NCBI GenBank assembly: GCA_023383815.1 | Contig: JAHDYG010000007.1 | Location: 62,001-126,000, forward strand | Direction: 5' to 3' | Source: Rhodocyclaceae bacterium | GTDB taxonomy: Bacteria; Pseudomonadota; Gammaproteobacteria; Burkholderiales; Rhodocyclaceae | Length of the DNA stretch: 64,000 nt | Shown: piece by piece, positions 63,051 through 64,000 of the stretch | Layout: each line of letters starts with the position of its first letter | How positions within the stretch are numbered: the stretch's first letter is position 1 | The notes under the pieces: model-generated | The model's database searches: none | Told to the model about the DNA's origin: nothing | What the model saw: only the letters and a program-made list of their open reading frames with translations | Translations under genes and position numbers: made by a program

Positions 63051-64000
63051 ATGGTTAGCAATAGCGGTAGCGCGAAATCCCTCGAATCCTGGATCTGGGA
63101 TGCAGCCTGTTCCATCCGTGGGGCCAAGGACGCACCGAAGTACAAGGACTACATCCTCCCCCTCATCTTCACCAAGCGTCTTTGCGATGTCTTTGACGAC
63201 GAACTGAACCGCATCGCCAAGGAAGTCGGCTCGCGCAAGAAGGCCTTCCAGCTTGCCAAGGCCGACCACAAGCTGGTCCGCTTCTACCTGCCGCTGGTGC
63301 CGGACGATCCCGAGCAGCCGGTCTGGTCCGTCATCCGCAAGCTCGCCGACAAGATCGGCGAAGGCGTCACCAACCACATGCGCGCCATCGCCCGGGAAAA
63401 CCCGCTGCTGCAGGGCATCATCGACCGCGTCGACTTCAACGCCACTACCCACGGCCAGCGCGACCTCGACGACGACCGCCTCTCCAACCTGATCGAGGCC
63501 ATCAGCACCAAGCGCCTCGGGCTCGACGACGTCGAGGCCGACATCATCGGCAAGAGCTACGAATACCTGATCCGCAAGTTCGCCGAAGGCGGCGGCCAGA
63601 GTGCCGGCGAGTTCTACACCCCGCCCGAAGTCGGCACCATCCTGTCGCGCGTGCTCCAGCCCGAGCCCGGCATGGAAATCTACGACCCCACCTGCGGCTC
63701 CGGCGGCCTGCTGGTGAAATGCGAGATCGCCATGGAGGAAAGCGCCAAGGGTAAGAAGCGCACCGTCGCTCCGCTGAAACTGTTCGGTCAGGAATTCACC
63801 CCCGAGACCTGGGCCATGGCCAACATGAACATGATCATCCACGACATGGAAGGCCAGATCGAGATCGGCGACACCTTCAAGAACCCCAAATTCCGCAACA
63901 GGCAGGGCAAGCTCCGCACTTTCGACTGCGTCGTCGCCAATCCCATGTGGAACCAGGACTGGTTCGCCGAGGCCGACTACGACAACGACGAACTCGACCG
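63051..64000 (+). CDS. hsdM: Type I restriction-modification methyltransferase subunit HsdM (partial)
   Basis: The frame from ATG 63051 is open to the window end (316 codons). The HsdM N-terminal helical domain (ESWIWDAACSIRG, YKDYILPLIFTKRLCDVFDD) is followed by the methyltransferase domain with AGEFYTPPEVG (about residue 184), IYDPTCGSGGLL (SAM site, about 207) and VVANPMWN (catalytic NPxY/F-type motif, about 300). It methylates adenine as part of a complex with HsdS and HsdR, which should lie beyond the window. The 170 nt upstream are less GC-rich than the genes around, and codon use in the gene shifts slightly, hinting at horizontal gain. Confidence 0.92.
   Translation, partial: MVSNSGSAKSLESWIWDAACSIRGAKDAPKYKDYILPLIFTKRLCDVFDDELNRIAKEVGSRKKAFQLAKADHKLVRFYLPLVPDDPEQPVWSVIRKLADKIGEGVTNHMRAIARENPLLQGIIDRVDFNATTHGQRDLDDDRLSNLIEAISTKRLGLDDVEADIIGKSYEYLIRKFAEGGGQSAGEFYTPPEVGTILSRVLQPEPGMEIYDPTCGSGGLLVKCEIAMEESAKGKKRTVAPLKLFGQEFTPETWAMANMNMIIHDMEGQIEIGDTFKNPKFRNRQGKLRTFDCVVANPMWNQDWFAEADYDNDELD

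Overview
This 64 kb window is GC-rich and almost entirely coding. Short gene overlaps (ATGA, GTGA) are common, and many genes start with GTG or TTG. The gene content points to a betaproteobacterium of the Rhodocyclales type (Azoarcus, Thauera or Aromatoleum): an aryl polyene pigment cluster, type II homoserine kinase, DUF2782 next to polA, an lpxL-lpxL-dapF-DUF484-xerC operon divergent from metK, and an AruF/AruG-type arginine succinyltransferase locus. The placement is an inference from gene content; there is no rRNA gene to confirm it.

Layout. (1) 1-9667: the first part of an aryl polyene (APE) cluster: acyltransferase end, two acyl carrier proteins, a membrane protein, an adenylating ligase fused to a dehydratase, a glycosyltransferase, an LpxL-like acyltransferase, an aromatic ammonia-lyase, a thioesterase, a LolA-like carrier and an MMPL exporter. 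(2) 9716-19093: an ACP phosphodiesterase, the lipid A flippase MsbA, and a surface-glycan block with two kinase-fold proteins (one fused to a TIM-barrel-like domain), a membrane glycosyltransferase, a pyruvyl transferase and a carbamoyltransferase. (3) 19192-38090: mostly housekeeping genes: polA, a LOG-family gene, thrB, nadD-rsfS-rlmH-maf-rng, a UbiA-family gene, ruvAB, an rRNA methyltransferase, xerC, DUF484, dapF and two lipid A acyltransferases. (4) 38167-39522: metK behind a strong promoter and a leader that looks like a SAM-binding pseudoknot followed by an intrinsic terminator. (5) 39558-46199: the second part of the APE cluster (lipoprotein, three ketosynthases, dehydratase, ketoreductase, methyltransferase), starting 35 nt after metK. 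(6) 46975-57668: arginine succinyltransferase (AST) catabolism with its porin and an AraC-type regulator. (7) 57699-64000: an aminotransferase, a metallo-hydrolase, a HipA/YjjJ-type kinase, a decayed gene, a small DUF3820 protein, an esterase and the start of a type I restriction-modification locus, cut by the window end.

How it works together. The two APE parts together hold nearly all the functions for making an aryl starter, extending it on ACPs, reducing and dehydrating the chain, methylating it and moving it to the outer membrane. The canonical order is interrupted exactly between exporter and lipoprotein by about 30 kb of unrelated genes. The AST genes form two divergent units (porin-astE; regulator-astC-aruF-aruG-astD-astB) that carry matching TGTCGC-type sites. 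The points most worth a second look are the metK leader, the possible read-through from metK into the pigment genes, the in-frame palindrome inside polA, the kinase pair at 12.2-15.1 kb, and the 12-nt periodic repeats upstream of the HipA/YjjJ gene.
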